A stretch of 64,000 nt of DNA from NCBI GenBank assembly GCA_016946835.1, contig JACVTC010000064.1:345001-409000 (forward strand). Reading direction: 5' to 3'. Every line of letters begins with the position of its first letter. The first letter of the stretch is position 1. Made by a program: the position numbers and the translations under genes. Origin of the DNA: Neocallimastix lanati (nom. inval.) (lineage: Eukaryota > Neocallimastigomycota > Neocallimastigomycetes > Neocallimastigales > Neocallimastigaceae). The notes under the pieces are model-generated. The model saw only the letters and a program-made list of their open reading frames with translations. It did no database searches and was not told the DNA's origin. Below are positions 16,870-29,765 of the stretch, in pieces.

Positions 16870-18143
16870 TTAAAAAAAAATTGTAACTTCTTTTAAACAA
16901 AATTTAAATTTATGTATAATATTGATCTAATTTATTATAAACTGTAAATAGAATATATAAAATCATTAACCACTTTTAATATATTAATTATTTAATATTT
17001 ATATTATTCATTCATTAATTATTATTTATTTATTTATTTATTTATTTAAATTTTTTTTTAAGAAATATGTATCATTGAACTTGTAATTATCATTAATAGA
17101 TTAAATAAATAAACAAATAAATAATAAATAAATAATAAATAAATAAATATTAAAATAGATGAATAATAAATTGGTTGTTTAAATCATTCCACTTGTAAAA
17201 AAATAATGAAAAACAAAAAAAAAAATTTTTAATTATTAAATAATTAGTTTTATTATACCAAAACAAAACAAAAAAAAATTTTTTTTTATTTTATATCAAA
17301 AGTAATATATATAATATATAATAAAAAAAAATAAAAAAAAGAAAAGGAAAAAAAATAAAAGAACAAAAATATAATGAATTTTATTGTTCGATTTATATAA
17401 CTTTTTTTTTTTCTTATTTCTATATATAAAATTTTTTCAAGAAAAACTAAATTAATTTTTAAGATTTAAAGGAAAAGAAACTTTTATATATAAAAGTATA
17501 AATATTAAATATTCAATTTTGATAATAGAATATTTTAACTTATAGAATAGAAATAAAGTAACCTCATATTACCAGCATAAATAAAAGAACTTTATAGTAA
17601 TTACAAAAAAAACAAATAAAAAAAAAAGAATAAATAAAATAAAATAAAAAGAAAGAAAGAAATTTTAACAATAAAAATTATATACCTTTTATAATGTAAG
17701 TTTATAAATTATTATAATTAGACTTCGTAAGTAATTTATTATATATAAATAATTATAAATAATTAACATTTCAAATATTATTTTAAAATTTAATTTACTG
17801 ACTTTATATATATAATATAAAAACTTTTTATTTATTCTTTTCATTATTTTATTATTAATATGTACATAAATAAAAATTAATAATATATATATTCTGGATT
17901 TCAGAACTTTAATTATCAATAAATATAAATCAAAAATACATCAAAAGTTATAATATTATTAAAATACTTTATATTGATTTCAGTTATAAAGCAAGGGATA
18001 TCTCATTTTTATTTTTAATATTAATAAATATAAAGATATAGAATAAACAATTTAGTAAATATAAACATAATAAAGTGGGAAAAAATAAAGATAAAAAAAA
18101 ATAATAAATATAAATTTTTAACCAATTTATACAAAAAAAAGAA
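16870..18143. other. AT-rich intergenic region
   Basis: No gene is seen. Short AT-encoded reading frames on the minus strand (17689-17919, 17984-18166) consist of Ile/Tyr/Asn/Lys/Phe only and look like composition artefacts. AAATAAAT repeats occur at about 17020-17150. Confidence 0.5.
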
Positions 18144-18844
18144 ATGTTTACAGATATCCTTATCAATACTTTTTTAATGGCAGGTTTGCCATTTCTCCTT
18201 AATATTTATTTAAGGAATAAGAATAGAAAACCAGAAGATCGTATTGAAAGACCAAAAACCAAAATAGATAAAATAGCATCCTTGGCTCTTATTATTGGAA
18301 TTATTTATGAAATTATTAGTTTTATCTACTTTAAACCTCCATCCATTTTTAAGACATTAAATATTCCTTCAACTGCTCCTAATTGGCTTTTCCAAAATCA
18401 TTATAGAGAATATCTAGTAGATAAATATGGTCAAGAATTTGCTTCATTTGATCCAGATAATATTCGTCCTAATCAACTTACAGATAATTTAGAAGAAATT
18501 CGTGAATTTGCTCATTTATTTAATCAATTAAAGGATTTAGATAATCGTGCTACTTATCTAAAATATGGAGAAGTAGCTTATACTCAGTGTACATGGTGTG
18601 AGAGTGATGGTGATTATCTTTTATTCACCTTATCTCGTTCTTCTCTCAAATATATTTACATATTAGCTTTATTAGGTAAAAATATATTATATAAATAACA
18701 AAAAATAATTTTTTTTTTTTTTTTATCTTTTTTGTTTTATTTTTATTATTCTTATTATTCAGTATTACAAAAAAAAATATTTATATTTTGTATATTATTT
18801 ATTTATTTATTTATTTATTTTTATCAATTTTATTAATTAAATAA

Positions 18845-18882
<38 letters not shown>

Positions 18883-19094
18883 TAAAATATTAAATTATAA
18901 TAATTTTTAATATTATTTTATTATTTATATAAATATTAATACTATAATTATTAATATTATTAACATAATTATTAATAATCATTATTTCATTTATATTATT
19001 ATTATTATTTTATATCTTATAATATTAATTATAAACAATTATAATCATCAATACTATAATAATAATATAAATCAAAAATAAATAAATTTTTTTT

Positions 19095-19129
<35 letters not shown>

Positions 19130-19987
19130 CACAAATTAATAAATTAATATTTAAATAATAATAATAATAAAAACAGGTGCTGTTACTAGTACAACCCGTA
19201 AAAATATATGGCGTTTTTGGTCTGTTGTTCTTGTAGTTTCAGTAGCATTAATAGAAATATTTATGTACTTAACACCTCAAGAAGGAAATATCTTAAAGAC
19301 TTCCTTATTTGAAACAATTAAAAATAATCGTCATGGACTTTTTATTGGTATAATGGCCTTAGTTTGGTTATTTGATAGAAGTGATGAAAAAACAGAAGAA
19401 GAAATTACTCAAGAAGCTATTAATCGTTTAGTGGCTATGGTAAATCGTTTGCAAGCTATTGAATTATGTAATGTTTCCACTTTAACTGTAAGTATTCCTA
19501 TATATATACTAATATATATCATTGATTAAATAAATAAAAATGATTTATTAAATAATTAAATAAATATTAATATATTCATATATTCATATATTCATATATT
19601 TATATATTTATTATTTTTTATTTTTAAAAATTAAATTTATAAATAAATAAATAAATAAATTTTATTTATAATATATATAAATTATAAATGCAGGAAAATA
19701 CTCTTCGTAAAATATATATGGATTATTATGAAAAGAAAGAAGTTGAAAAATCTGTTATTTTCTCAAGTCCAGAATACAATGATGTTAGACTTCAAGTTAT
19801 TGCTAAATATAATTTAGAAAAGATGATTGAAGAATCTAATCAAATGTCAGAAGATATGCTTAACAGTTACCGTAAGTTAACTAACAAGGAAATACCACAG
19901 AAGAATAATAACAATAATAGTAGTGGTGGTAATAATAATAATAAGAAAGAAGAAACAGCTACTACTGCTGGAACTAATGCTGCATAA
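18144..19987 (+). CDS. Multi-pass membrane protein of unknown function, fungal-type
   Basis: Three exons, 18144-18675, 19177-19487 and 19694-19987, join in frame to 378 residues. The N-terminus is hydrophobic (ILINTFLMAGLPFLLNIYL), followed by a basic stretch (KNRKPEDRIERPKTK). Further likely membrane segments are at about residues 48-68 (SLALIIGIIYEIISFIYF), around the first splice site (YIYILALLG), in exon 2 (WSVVLVVSVALIEIFMYL) and HGLFIGIMALVWLF. Between them is a soluble part with YLKYGEVAYTQCTWC, a CxxC pair. The C-terminal third is charged and helical and ends in an Asn/Gly/Lys/Thr-rich low-complexity tail. The overall plan resembles a family of uncharacterised fungal membrane proteins, but I cannot assign a role. 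An endomembrane location is inferred. Confidence 0.85.
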
Positions 19988-20059
19988 GAAAAATAAATAA
20001 ATAAATAAAGAATTAATAATAAAAATAAAAAGAAAAGAAAAGAAAAGAGAGTAATAATA

Positions 20060-20098
<39 letters not shown>

Positions 20099-20394
20099 AA
20101 AATATTAAAATTTTAAAGAAATTGAAAAAAGTTCAAAAAAAAAAAAAAAAAGTGTTTTTATTAATAAAAATAAGCAAATATAATAAAATTAAAATAAAAT
20201 AAATAAATAAAAAAAATTTTTTTTTTTTTTTTGCGTATTTGTCTTAAATATTTATTATTATTACTATTATAATTATTATTAAGATGATCTATGATTATTA
20301 TGATTATTATTATTGATTGAATATATAAAGTATATGAAATGAATGTGTTAATATTTTGCAATAAATTTTTATATTAAAGTAATTTAATGGCATA

Positions 20395-20426
<32 letters not shown>

Positions 20427-20885
20427 TATATAATACAATTATAAATAAATAAATAAATAAATTTAAATAATAAAAATAATTAAAAGAAAGAATAAAATAT
20501 AAGTAATAAATAATTTATCTTTTATAATAAAAATTAAATATCTTATAAAATGCTTTATAATTTAAAAAAAAAAAAAAAATTAATTTATTAAATAATTAAA
20601 TCTATAAATAAATAAATAAATAAATAATAAATAACTTTATAATAAATAATGAAAAAAATATTTTATTTTAATTTATTTTACTTTTAATAATAAAATAAAA
20701 TATTTATTTAATGGCTTTTAAGTCATATCTATATAATTAAATATTTTTATTTAAATATTTAATTACAATATTTTATTATAAATGGAAGAAAATATAAATC
20801 TTAAAATAAGTGAAACTAATCGAGGAAAAGAATAAATTATTATTAATAACAAAAAAATATCAATTAAATTTTTTATCTAAAAAAA
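19988..20885. other. AT-rich intergenic region
   Basis: No gene is seen. It contains a 3' UTR-like AAATAAAT stretch, a poly-A run at about 20060-20095, T runs at 20218-20231 and 20396-20420, and AAAT repeats. Confidence 0.5.
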
Positions 20886-20889
20886 AAAA

Positions 20890-21210
20890 ATTTCAAAAGT
20901 ATATAATGTACTATCTATATAACTTTAAATAAAATGTAAATCTTTTCATGATTTTAAATGACAAGAAGGAAATTTTTAAAAAATGAAAGTTTACATAATT
21001 ATCTTAAAAAAAGAATTTGATACATCTATATCAATTTGCAAAACATATAACTAAAGATGAAATTAGAAAAAGTTCAATTACTTTATGTATAAAATCTAAA
21101 TGTATATTTAGTATATTTAATGAAGTTTCACATGAAATGAAATTTATATGTTCATAATGTCCTGAATGTAATATAAATAAATCATAAATGTGTATCTCAT
21201 TGGGTTAGGA
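20890..21210 (+). mobile_element. Decayed LINE-like fragment (zinc-knuckle region)
   Basis: Across two frames the + strand reads FAKHITKDEIRKSSITLCIK and then MKFICS-stop-CPECNINKS followed by CVSHWV after one more stop. The spacing of the cysteines and the following aromatic pair resemble the CPNFCPCCKSNKQWISYW cluster of the LINE at 48.7-51.1 kb, but divergence is large, so this is probably a different subfamily. Stops interrupt all frames. Confidence 0.4.
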
Positions 21211-21219
21211 TATACTTTC

Positions 21220-22190
21220 TTCACTTCAAAGGAGGTTAGTTAGGAACTGGAGAGAAGCACTCTGAGAAAAAAAGTACTAGAAAAATACTCAGTAATAATA
21301 TACATGTCGAAGCTTCCAATGCAGAAGTAACCTCTGTAAAATAGAGAGTGTGTAGAGACCACCACCAAATTTTCCTTCGAATCAAGAGAAAAATATTATC
21401 AGGAAATTCAATTTCCTGTAGATTTCGTTGTGTCCAAAGAACGATTATTATTTTATTACTATTTACTATTTGAGTAGGATGTACAAGGAGGACTAAGCAA
21501 TAGAGGTTCTTCTTTTCCATATTAGTTCGAACGTTTGAACTCTCTTGGTTGTTGAAGAGTTTTTTTTTTTTTTTTTTTTTCATAATACTAATCAAAGAGT
21601 TACCTCAAGAGAGCTACTAACAATTGGTATAGTGCTGATAAGGTAATCCATTAAGCTAATTATATATGGAACAATAGATCCAGAATTCTTTGATAAAAGT
21701 TCTTTTAAAATGTTTTTGTTACCCCCGGTATTGAATTGTAGCTCATCTAAAGCTATCGTTCCACCATGAAGGAGCATAAAACTATTATTCGTTAATTTGT
21801 TTTTTCACAATCTAAAATAGATGAATAAGAAGAAAATATAATGTTCCTTACTTCTACTTCCAAACAAAATAAAAAAGACATTGATTTCAATTTAGCATTT
21901 AAAAAAAAAAAAAAAAAAAAAAAGGGAAAAATTCAAATATCCAATAGACTGATCGTCTTTGCCACAATTTTTTTTTTTTTTTTTTTTTTTAGACAGGAAA
22001 GAAAATACACTTCCATAAATTTATTAATTTTATTATATAAAAAATATGTAGGTAAAAAGTATATTTGAAATTAAAGATAAAAATAAAAGTTAAAAATCCT
22101 TTATTGCATCATGGACAACATTTGGGACAATTTTCTGTATCGCTACCACTTCTGAAGGCAATACTGATATTATACTAATATCCACAAAAA
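21220..22190 (-). mobile_element. Decayed LINE 3' fragment, minus strand
   Basis: On the minus strand, about 22180-22090 reads SDTENCPKCCP-like, a relic of the LINE Cys cluster. About 21777-21592 reads LHGGTIALDELQFNTGG, LKELLSKNSGSIVPYI and IPIVSSSLEV, and after a T/A run 21580-21225 reads NMEKKNLYCLVLLVHPTQIV and LHTLYFTEVT. The same series occurs at 61.66-61.08 kb and, weaker, at 5.49-5.89 kb on the plus strand. It is interrupted by homopolymers and stops. Confidence 0.6.
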
Positions 22191-24947
22191 ATAAAAAATA
22201 CATATAATAAAAATAATAATAATTATAAAAATAATATAATTAAAATAAAATAAAATAAAATAAAATAAAATAAATAATAAAATATTCAAAATTCTCTTCT
22301 TTTATGTCCCGGATGATTCATTTCATTTCAATATTTAAATGGTTATAGTAATAAAATACAAAGAATTAATATATATATATATATATTTTAATTTCATTCT
22401 TTATATAATAATCTTTTTTTTTTTATTTATTTTTTATCTTTATTTTTATTTTTATTTTTTTTATTTTTAATTTTTTTTAAGAACTTTTTATTTATTTATT
22501 AAAATTTTCTGTCTATTTTTTTTTTAATTATTTTAATTTTATTTTTTAATTTTTTTATTTTTTTGTTTACTTTTATTTTATTTTTTATTTTATTTTACTT
22601 TTTTTTTTCTTTTTTTTTTTTTTATTAAAATAAAACAAAAACGAAAATAAAAAAAAAAAAAAAAAAAATAATTGAAACGAATAAAAATATATTAATAATA
22701 ATAGGAAATAAATAAAGAATAAAATAATAAAGCAATAAGAGATAAATAATAAAATGAATAATTCTATTTTAATAATAGGTAATAAAAAAAAAAAAAAAAA
22801 AAAAAAAGGGAAGGAAACAAATAGAAATAATATATATATATATATAAATATATATATATATTTTTTATCTTTCAAATATAGAATTCATCAATGAAATATA
22901 TATTATATATATTTTTAATAATAGATATATAAAATTTATAATTTTTATTAATAAATAAGTGAAAAAAAAAAATTAAATAAAAATAAAAAATAAAATAAAA
23001 TAAAAAATAAAAAATAAAAAAAAAAAAAGAGGTAAATTTTAGGATAGTACAGAATTTTTGTTTAGTTTATATATTTGTTTTAAGAAAAAAATAAAAGGGC
23101 ACAATAAAAAATAAAAAATAAAAAAAAAAAAATTAAATTTTTTTAATTTATTTTTTATATTTATTATTATTATTTATAATTTATACTATTTTTATTATTA
23201 TTATTATTTTTTTTTTTTTTTAATTATTTTTTAATTATTTTATTAGTTTTTTAATTATTTATTTGTATTTATATTTATTTATCATTTAAACTATTACAGT
23301 TAATGATAAAATGAAATTATTTTAAATAATTTTAAAAATCTTTCTTTAATTTTTTTTTATTTTTATTTTATTATTTTATTATTTATTATTTTTTATTTTT
23401 TATCTTTATCTTTATTATTTCTTTTTTATTTATATTTAAATTTAATTTATGTATCATTCATTTATCTTCTATACTTTAAATCTCTACCTTATTTAAGAAA
23501 TTCCTTTACTTTTTTTTTTTATTACTATCATTATTTAATAAAAATATATATATATATAATAAATAAAAGTAAAGGATGTCATTATTTATCGAATAGTAAA
23601 AATAAAAATTAAAATATTTAAATGAATGATAACTATTAAATTAATATAAATAATAAAAGTATATTAAAAAAAAATAAATAAAATAGAATAAAAAATAATT
23701 AATTAATAAAAAAATAAAAAATAAAAAATAAAAAAAAAAAAAAGAATGAAAAATAAAATAGGGAATGAGGTTGTTTTTTTTTTTTTTTTTTTTTTGATTT
23801 TTGTTTTATATTAATTTTTTTTTTAATATTTATATAATTATAATATTAATATTACTATAAATTTTTTTTTTCTTTTGTTATTTTTTTATTTTTTAGTATT
23901 GTTTTTGTTGCTTATATTTTATTATTTTGTTTTCAAATTATTACTATACTTTTTTCTTTTATATATATATATATTTATTTGAATATTTTATAATTCATTT
24001 TCTATATAATTAATAAGGGATATATTTAAAGAATTTCTTAAATCAAGTTCTTTAATAATTATTAATTATTAAATATAAATTAAAAATATTTTATATAAAT
24101 AATATAATAATATAAAAAAAAAAGTTCTGTATAATATTAAGATAACTTTAAATTAATAGACTAATATATTTATATATGAACTGAATATTTTTTATATTTA
24201 ATACTTTTTTTTGTACTAAAATTATTTCATATATTAATATATTTATAATAATTTTTTTTTACTATTTATTTGCTATTGTCTGTTACTGCTTATTATTATT
24301 ATTACTAATTTATCTGATATTAATATCAGTATTTTTTTTACTGATATTAATTATAATTTTAAAATTTTATTATTTATTGATTTATTTTTCTTATATGTAT
24401 TTTTTTTTTTTTATTTTTATTTTTTTTTTTTTTTTTTTTTTTTGTTTGTTTGTTTGTTTTTCTTTTTTTTACTCATTAATTTCCAATTATAAATTTTTTT
24501 ATAATATATATTAATTAATAGTAATATTATTATTATTATGAAAATGTATAAATAAGGGGCTTTTATTATTATTATAATTATTATTATTTTATTTAATAAT
24601 AAATTATATTATTTTGAAATATTAAAAACAAGGTAATTATATTATTAATTAATTTTATAAATAATGTAATTAATGTTGAAATATTTTATATAAAAAACTG
24701 ATTTAAATCCTTTGGTTGAACAATATTTATAACAGAGATTGATTCTGAAATTATAAGTAATAATAAAAACAGAAAACAAAATTTTATAAATATTTTGGGT
24801 TTGAAGTATTTTTTTTTTTTATTTTTGTTTCTGGGTTGGGATATCTTAGGTGTATATAAATTTTGCTTATTTGTTTTTATTATTTATTGATTTATTATTA
24901 TTATTATGGTTATTGCTATTGCTATTATCATTTTCTTTTCTTTTCTT

Positions 24948-24979
<32 letters not shown>

Positions 24980-25069
24980 TTATAAATATGTAGTTGAAAA
25001 ATAAAAATATTTATATATATATATAAAAATATAGTCAAAAGATTATCAAATTAAAATTTGATAATTTCC
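22190..25069. other. Homopolymer-rich AT desert
   Basis: No gene is seen. The stretch is dominated by A and T runs, TTTTA/TTTTTA repeats (22430-22620, 23100-23420), TA-dinucleotide blocks (22830-22860) and TTTG repeats (24440-24460). The minus-strand reading frame at 22585-22875 is a Phe/Leu/Ile/Lys homopolymer translation. Confidence 0.5.
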
Positions 25070-25600
25070 TTAGAAATAAACCTTTCTTCTTGGTTTCTTT
25101 ACTTTAACTTCAACCTTTTCTTCCTTTTCATAATTATTTCTAAATAATTTAAATATAATAAATAATTAAAAAATATTTTAATTAAAAACAATTCAAAAAA
25201 ATAATTATATTACAATAATAAATGAATAATAAATAATAATTATTAAATGAACATTAATATTAAAATAATCAAAAAATAATAATTTCAATGATACTTACAA
25301 TGATTCAGTTTCAGAGGATTCTTCAGAATCAGAAGGACGATTACGAACACATTCAACATTACATACATGACCTTCTTCATCAGTAGTAGAGTTACGAGTT
25401 GGATCGAAACCCCAATGTTTACCATCAACAAAGAATTTATATTTGATAGTTGTACCTTCTTGTACAAAAAGATTTGAAGTATAACCTTGTTTGTCCCTTT
25501 TCATATCAACCCATCCTGACCATGTACCAAAATCACCGACTAAACGAACTGATGAGGCGTAACGAGATGGGTAAGTAATCTTATATTGAATAATTGGCAT
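25070..25600 (-). CDS. Small stand-alone CBM48/AMPK-beta-type glycogen-binding protein
   Basis: Two exons on the minus strand, 25600-25299 and 25139-25070, join in frame to 123 residues. The donor is GTAAGT and the acceptor TTTAG. Residues about 3-85 form an immunoglobulin-like early-set domain of the AMPK-beta N-terminal/CBM48 type: YPSRYASSVRLVGDFGTWSG, then IKYKFFVDGKHWGFDP and HVCNVECV. The conserved GDF..W, YKF.VDG..W and DP residues line the glucan site in this family. No AMPK-beta C-terminal (ASC) domain follows; the tail is acidic (SDSEESSETES) then basic (KVEVKVKKPRRKVYF). Similar N-terminal domains occur in the yeast Mdg1/Crp1 proteins, which are longer. A glycogen- or starch-binding adaptor role is inferred. 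Confidence 0.9.
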
Positions 25601-27500
25601 TTTTTATTATTTTATATATTATTATTTATAAAAAAAAATATAGTTTATAGCTTTTAAATTGTTTTTAAATATATTGTTATGATTAATTATTTTATATTGT
25701 TTAATATACTCTCTTTTGTAAAATAGTATAAATATACAGAAAAAAAAATTTAAAATATCAATATTATAATATTTATGTAAATTATATATAATTAATTATA
25801 AAATATATATATAAATTTAGTAATGATAAGTACGTAAAAATAAGATTATTTAATATAAATAGATAAAAATAGATAAAAAGGTTAGTAAATATATATTATA
25901 TAATAAAATAAAAATAAAATAAAATTGATTTAAAATTTTTATTATCTTATTTATGTTTATAATTATATCATTAAATAATATTTAATTATTAAATATTTTG
26001 GTTTATTATTTTTATTTATTTATTCATTGGTATAATTAATTGATCCCAGTTAACAAGAGTAAATAAATAATCAACACTTATTTGATGAAATTTTTTATCG
26101 AATAACATTTAAGAATAATTTTTTTTTTTTTTTTTTTTTAATTTATTTCTTTTATCAATTTTATATATATATATTTTAATTTATATGCTTTTTATTATTT
26201 TTTGAAAATTAATCATTCCTGAATTTGAAATCTCTGAATTAAATTTTTAAAAATTTCTTAAATTGAATAAATAAAAATAATCTCTCCATTTATAAATTAC
26301 TTTACTTAAATTTATATTTATATAATATAATAATATTTGCATTTTTCCTTATTTTCTCTCTCTCTTTTTTTTTTTTTTTATTTTTTTTATTTTTTTGATA
26401 TATATATATACTTTCTTATCTATTTTTTTTAATCAATAATAATAAAAAAAAAAACACCGCTCCTTTTTTTTTTAAAAAAAATGGTTTAACTTTAATTAAA
26501 ATTATTTATATATAATAATAATGGAATAAAACTTTACTTTTTTTAATATCAAAATTATTATGTTAATAATAAAAGTTTATAATAATTATATATATATTAT
26601 ATTTTCTTTTAATAAAATTGAATTAAAACCAGAATCAAAGATTTATTTGATTAAGTTTTAATATGTTTAAATTTAGATTTTTTTTTTTTTTTAATTTTTA
26701 AATAAATTATTTTATTTTATATTATTTTATTTTTTTATTTATTTTTATTTTTATTTTTTTTTTTTTTGAAATAAAAAAAGGAATAAAAAATTTCTTTACT
26801 TTTTTTTTTTTTTTGTTTTTTCATTAATTATTCAATATAATTAAATATTTATTAATTATTAATGATGATAATATTTATTTAATATTATTTAATAATATAC
26901 ATTTATTATTTCTTTATATATGTAAAGAAATAATTTATGGTTATACTTGTTTAAATTATTTATTAATTAAATAAGTTTTAATTATTTAGATCGATACATA
27001 TATTATACTATATTGTAATATTTATAAAAATTTAATTAAATAAAAATTCAATATTATGTAATAAAAAAAAATTTTTTTTTTATAATCTTTTACAAATATT
27101 TATTTAATCATTATTAATATTTAGTATATATTATTTAATCTTTATTATTAAAAATTTTTTTATTATTATTTGATATTTATTATTAATTATATAATATTTA
27201 TTATTTATTAGTATATTAAATAATACTTAATAATAATATATACAATGCTATAGTAATAGATTTTATTATTAATTAAACTTTGATTGTAATTCAAACGCTT
27301 TTGTTATATTACTAATATACTCCAATATATATGGCTATAATTTTTGTCAAACAATAAAATTATATAAATTATATATAAAAAACCTTAAAAAATAAAAAAA
27401 ATTATTTATGTATTAAAATTATTAATTGATTAATATTTATGTAAAGAAAAATTAAAATATATATATTTTTAATTATGTCTAATAATAATATTTAATGCTA
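25601..27500. other. AT-rich intergenic region
   Basis: No gene is seen. It includes the presumptive promoter of the CBM48 gene next to 25600, T runs (26117-26139, 26363-26378, 26800-26814) and AT-rich sequence of moderate complexity (26030-26110, 26930-27010). I recognise nothing functional. Confidence 0.5.
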
Positions 27501-27553
27501 AAGTATAAAACAAGGACTTTGTTGAATTAAATGATACAAGACTTGCACTAAAG

Positions 27554-27600
27554 CCTGTTACTCTAAAGACCTCTATACCAGAGGTCTTTAGAGTAACAGG
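27554..27600. repeat. Perfect 21-bp inverted repeat (hairpin)
   Basis: The arms 27554-27574 and 27580-27600 are exact reverse complements with a 5-base loop (ATACC). The stem contains CCTGTTACTC and AAAGACC, far richer in G/C than the surroundings. The flanks (27510-27550 and 27601-27625) can pair imperfectly and would extend the structure. Confidence 0.9.
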
Positions 27601-27625
27601 ATTACCCTTATTTCATTAATTGAAA

Positions 27626-28254
27626 GGAATTATGATTAATTATATATATTATATTATTTGAATTCTATATTATTATATTACATATTAAATAACATTTTAT
27701 ATATATTATTAATATTATTAGTAAAGTAATTTATAACTTTTAAAATATCTTCAGGTAACAAAACTAATAATTTCTTATTTTCATATCAAAAAAGCTTTAT
27801 AACTAGCAATTACTTATAAAAAATTATTACAAAAAGAAATTAGTAGTTATGTATTTGAGAACCTTAACAACATAAAAAAAAATAATAGGAGTGGTTTAAG
27901 CAAGTTAAACAAAAAAAAAATATTATAATTGAGCTAAATTTATGTATCACAAAAAAAGGTTGATTTTATAACATATAAAATTATTTATTCTATTATGTTA
28001 TTTATATCTATTAATATATTTCCAGTAGATTTTTAATTAATTACTTAATTTAAAAGATCATTGACTATTTATTTAATTATATTCCACTATATATAATAAT
28101 ATATTATTAATATATAGATTTAAATAACTAAATAAAGTATATAATATATTCTTACATATATTAATTTATTATATCAATATTAATTATTTTTTAAATGAAA
28201 TTTAGTTTAAAAAAAAAATATTGAAATTAAATCTTTCAATTTATATTATAATTG
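27626..28254. other. AT-rich region without gene
   Basis: Moderately complex AT sequence with no open frame and no recognisable element. It includes A-rich stretches around 27840-27960. Confidence 0.45.
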
Positions 28255-28790
28255 AATAATAATAAATAATAAATAATAAATAATTACAGAAATAATAAAT
28301 AATAAATAATAATAAATAATAAATAATAAAATAATAAATAATTAAATAATAAATAATTAATGATAAATACTAAGTAATAAAATAATTACAATGAATAAAA
28401 AATAATATATAATAAATAATAAATAATAAGACAACAATAAATAAATAATTTAATAATAAATAATAAATAATAAATAATAAATAATAAATAATATATAATA
28501 AATAATAAATAATAAATAATAAATAATAAATAATAAATAATAAATAATAAATAATAAATAATAAATAATAAATAATAAATAATAAATAAATAATAAATAA
28601 TAAAATAATAAATAATTAAATAATAAATAATTAATGATAAATACTAAGTAATAAAATAATTACAATGAATAATAAATAATATATAATAAATAATAAATAA
28701 TTAAATAATTGATAACTAATAAATAATAAATAATTAAATAATTGATAACTAATAAATAATAAATAATCAAATACTAATTGATAACTAATA
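28255..28790. repeat. AATAATAAATAAT satellite block (left)
   Basis: More than 500 bases of AAATAAT-type repeats with occasional variants. The segment TAATGATAAATACTAAGTAA occurs twice (about 28359 and 28630), so a longer unit of about 270 bases was itself duplicated. Confidence 0.9.
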
Positions 28791-28935
28791 TTTTTATAGT
28801 TATTTATATTTTTAATACCAGAAAGGTCCCTAAAATCACTGAAAAGTAAAATAGTAAAAAAAAAAATTCAACAAAATATTATTAATAGATAGATAGATAA
28901 ATTGATAAATTGATAATTAAATAGAAGATGTAAAA

Positions 28936-29006
28936 GAGTTATTATAATTATGTTTCCTACTTTAATTAGAAGTACTCTTATAATTATGTTTCCTACTTTA
29001 ATCAGT
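28936..29006. repeat. Short direct repeat of about 27 bases
   Basis: TTATAATTATGTTTCCTACT followed by TTAAT occurs at about 28941 and again at about 28979, the copies separated by roughly ten bases. Confidence 0.8.
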
Positions 29007-29309
29007 TAATTATTTTATCAACACCTTTTTTTTTTTTTTTTTTTTTTTTAAAGAAATATTCAACTGATATGTAATAAAAAAATACTTTTCTCCAACATAT
29101 ACATAATCATAGATAAATAATAAATAGATAAATAAATATATAAAAATATATCAAAAAATTTAATTTTTTTATCCAAAAATTTAAAAAATCTAAAAAATTA
29201 AAAAAATAAAGAAATAAAAAAAAACTGATAAATTATCTTTATCCAGTTTATCAAAATCAATAAATATATTAAGATACAGAATGAAATTATTTACTATTCA
29301 ATAGTTTAT

Positions 29310-29765
29310 TATTTCTTATTTATTATTTATTATTATTCAATTATTATTTATTATTTATTATTTCTTATTTATTATTTATTATTTATTATTTATTATTTAT
29401 TATTTCTTATTTATTATTTATTATTTATTTATTATTTATTATTCAATTATTTATTATTCATTATTTATTATTTATTATTCATTATTTATTATTTATTATT
29501 TATTATTTATTATTTATTATTTATTATTTATTTATTATTTATTATTTATTATTTATTATTTATTATTTATTATTTATTATTTATTATTTATTATTTATTA
29601 TTTGTTATTTATTATTTATTATTCATTATTATTCAATTATTATAATTATTTAATATTTATTATTTATTATTTATTATATATTACCTATTATTTATTTATT
29701 TATTTATTTATTATTCTTTATTCATTATTTATTACTTAGTATTTATTATTAATTATTTAATAATT
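29310..29765. repeat. TTATTTATTATTT satellite block (right), complementary to the left block
   Basis: About 450 bases of ATTATTT-type repeats, the reverse complement of the block at 28255-28790. The spacer between the two blocks is about 500 bases. Together they could pair as a very long inverted repeat. Confidence 0.9.

Noticed and set aside
28255-28790. Possible CRISPR-like array
   Set aside because: The repeats are simple AAATAAT units with no unique spacers, and the genome is eukaryotic.
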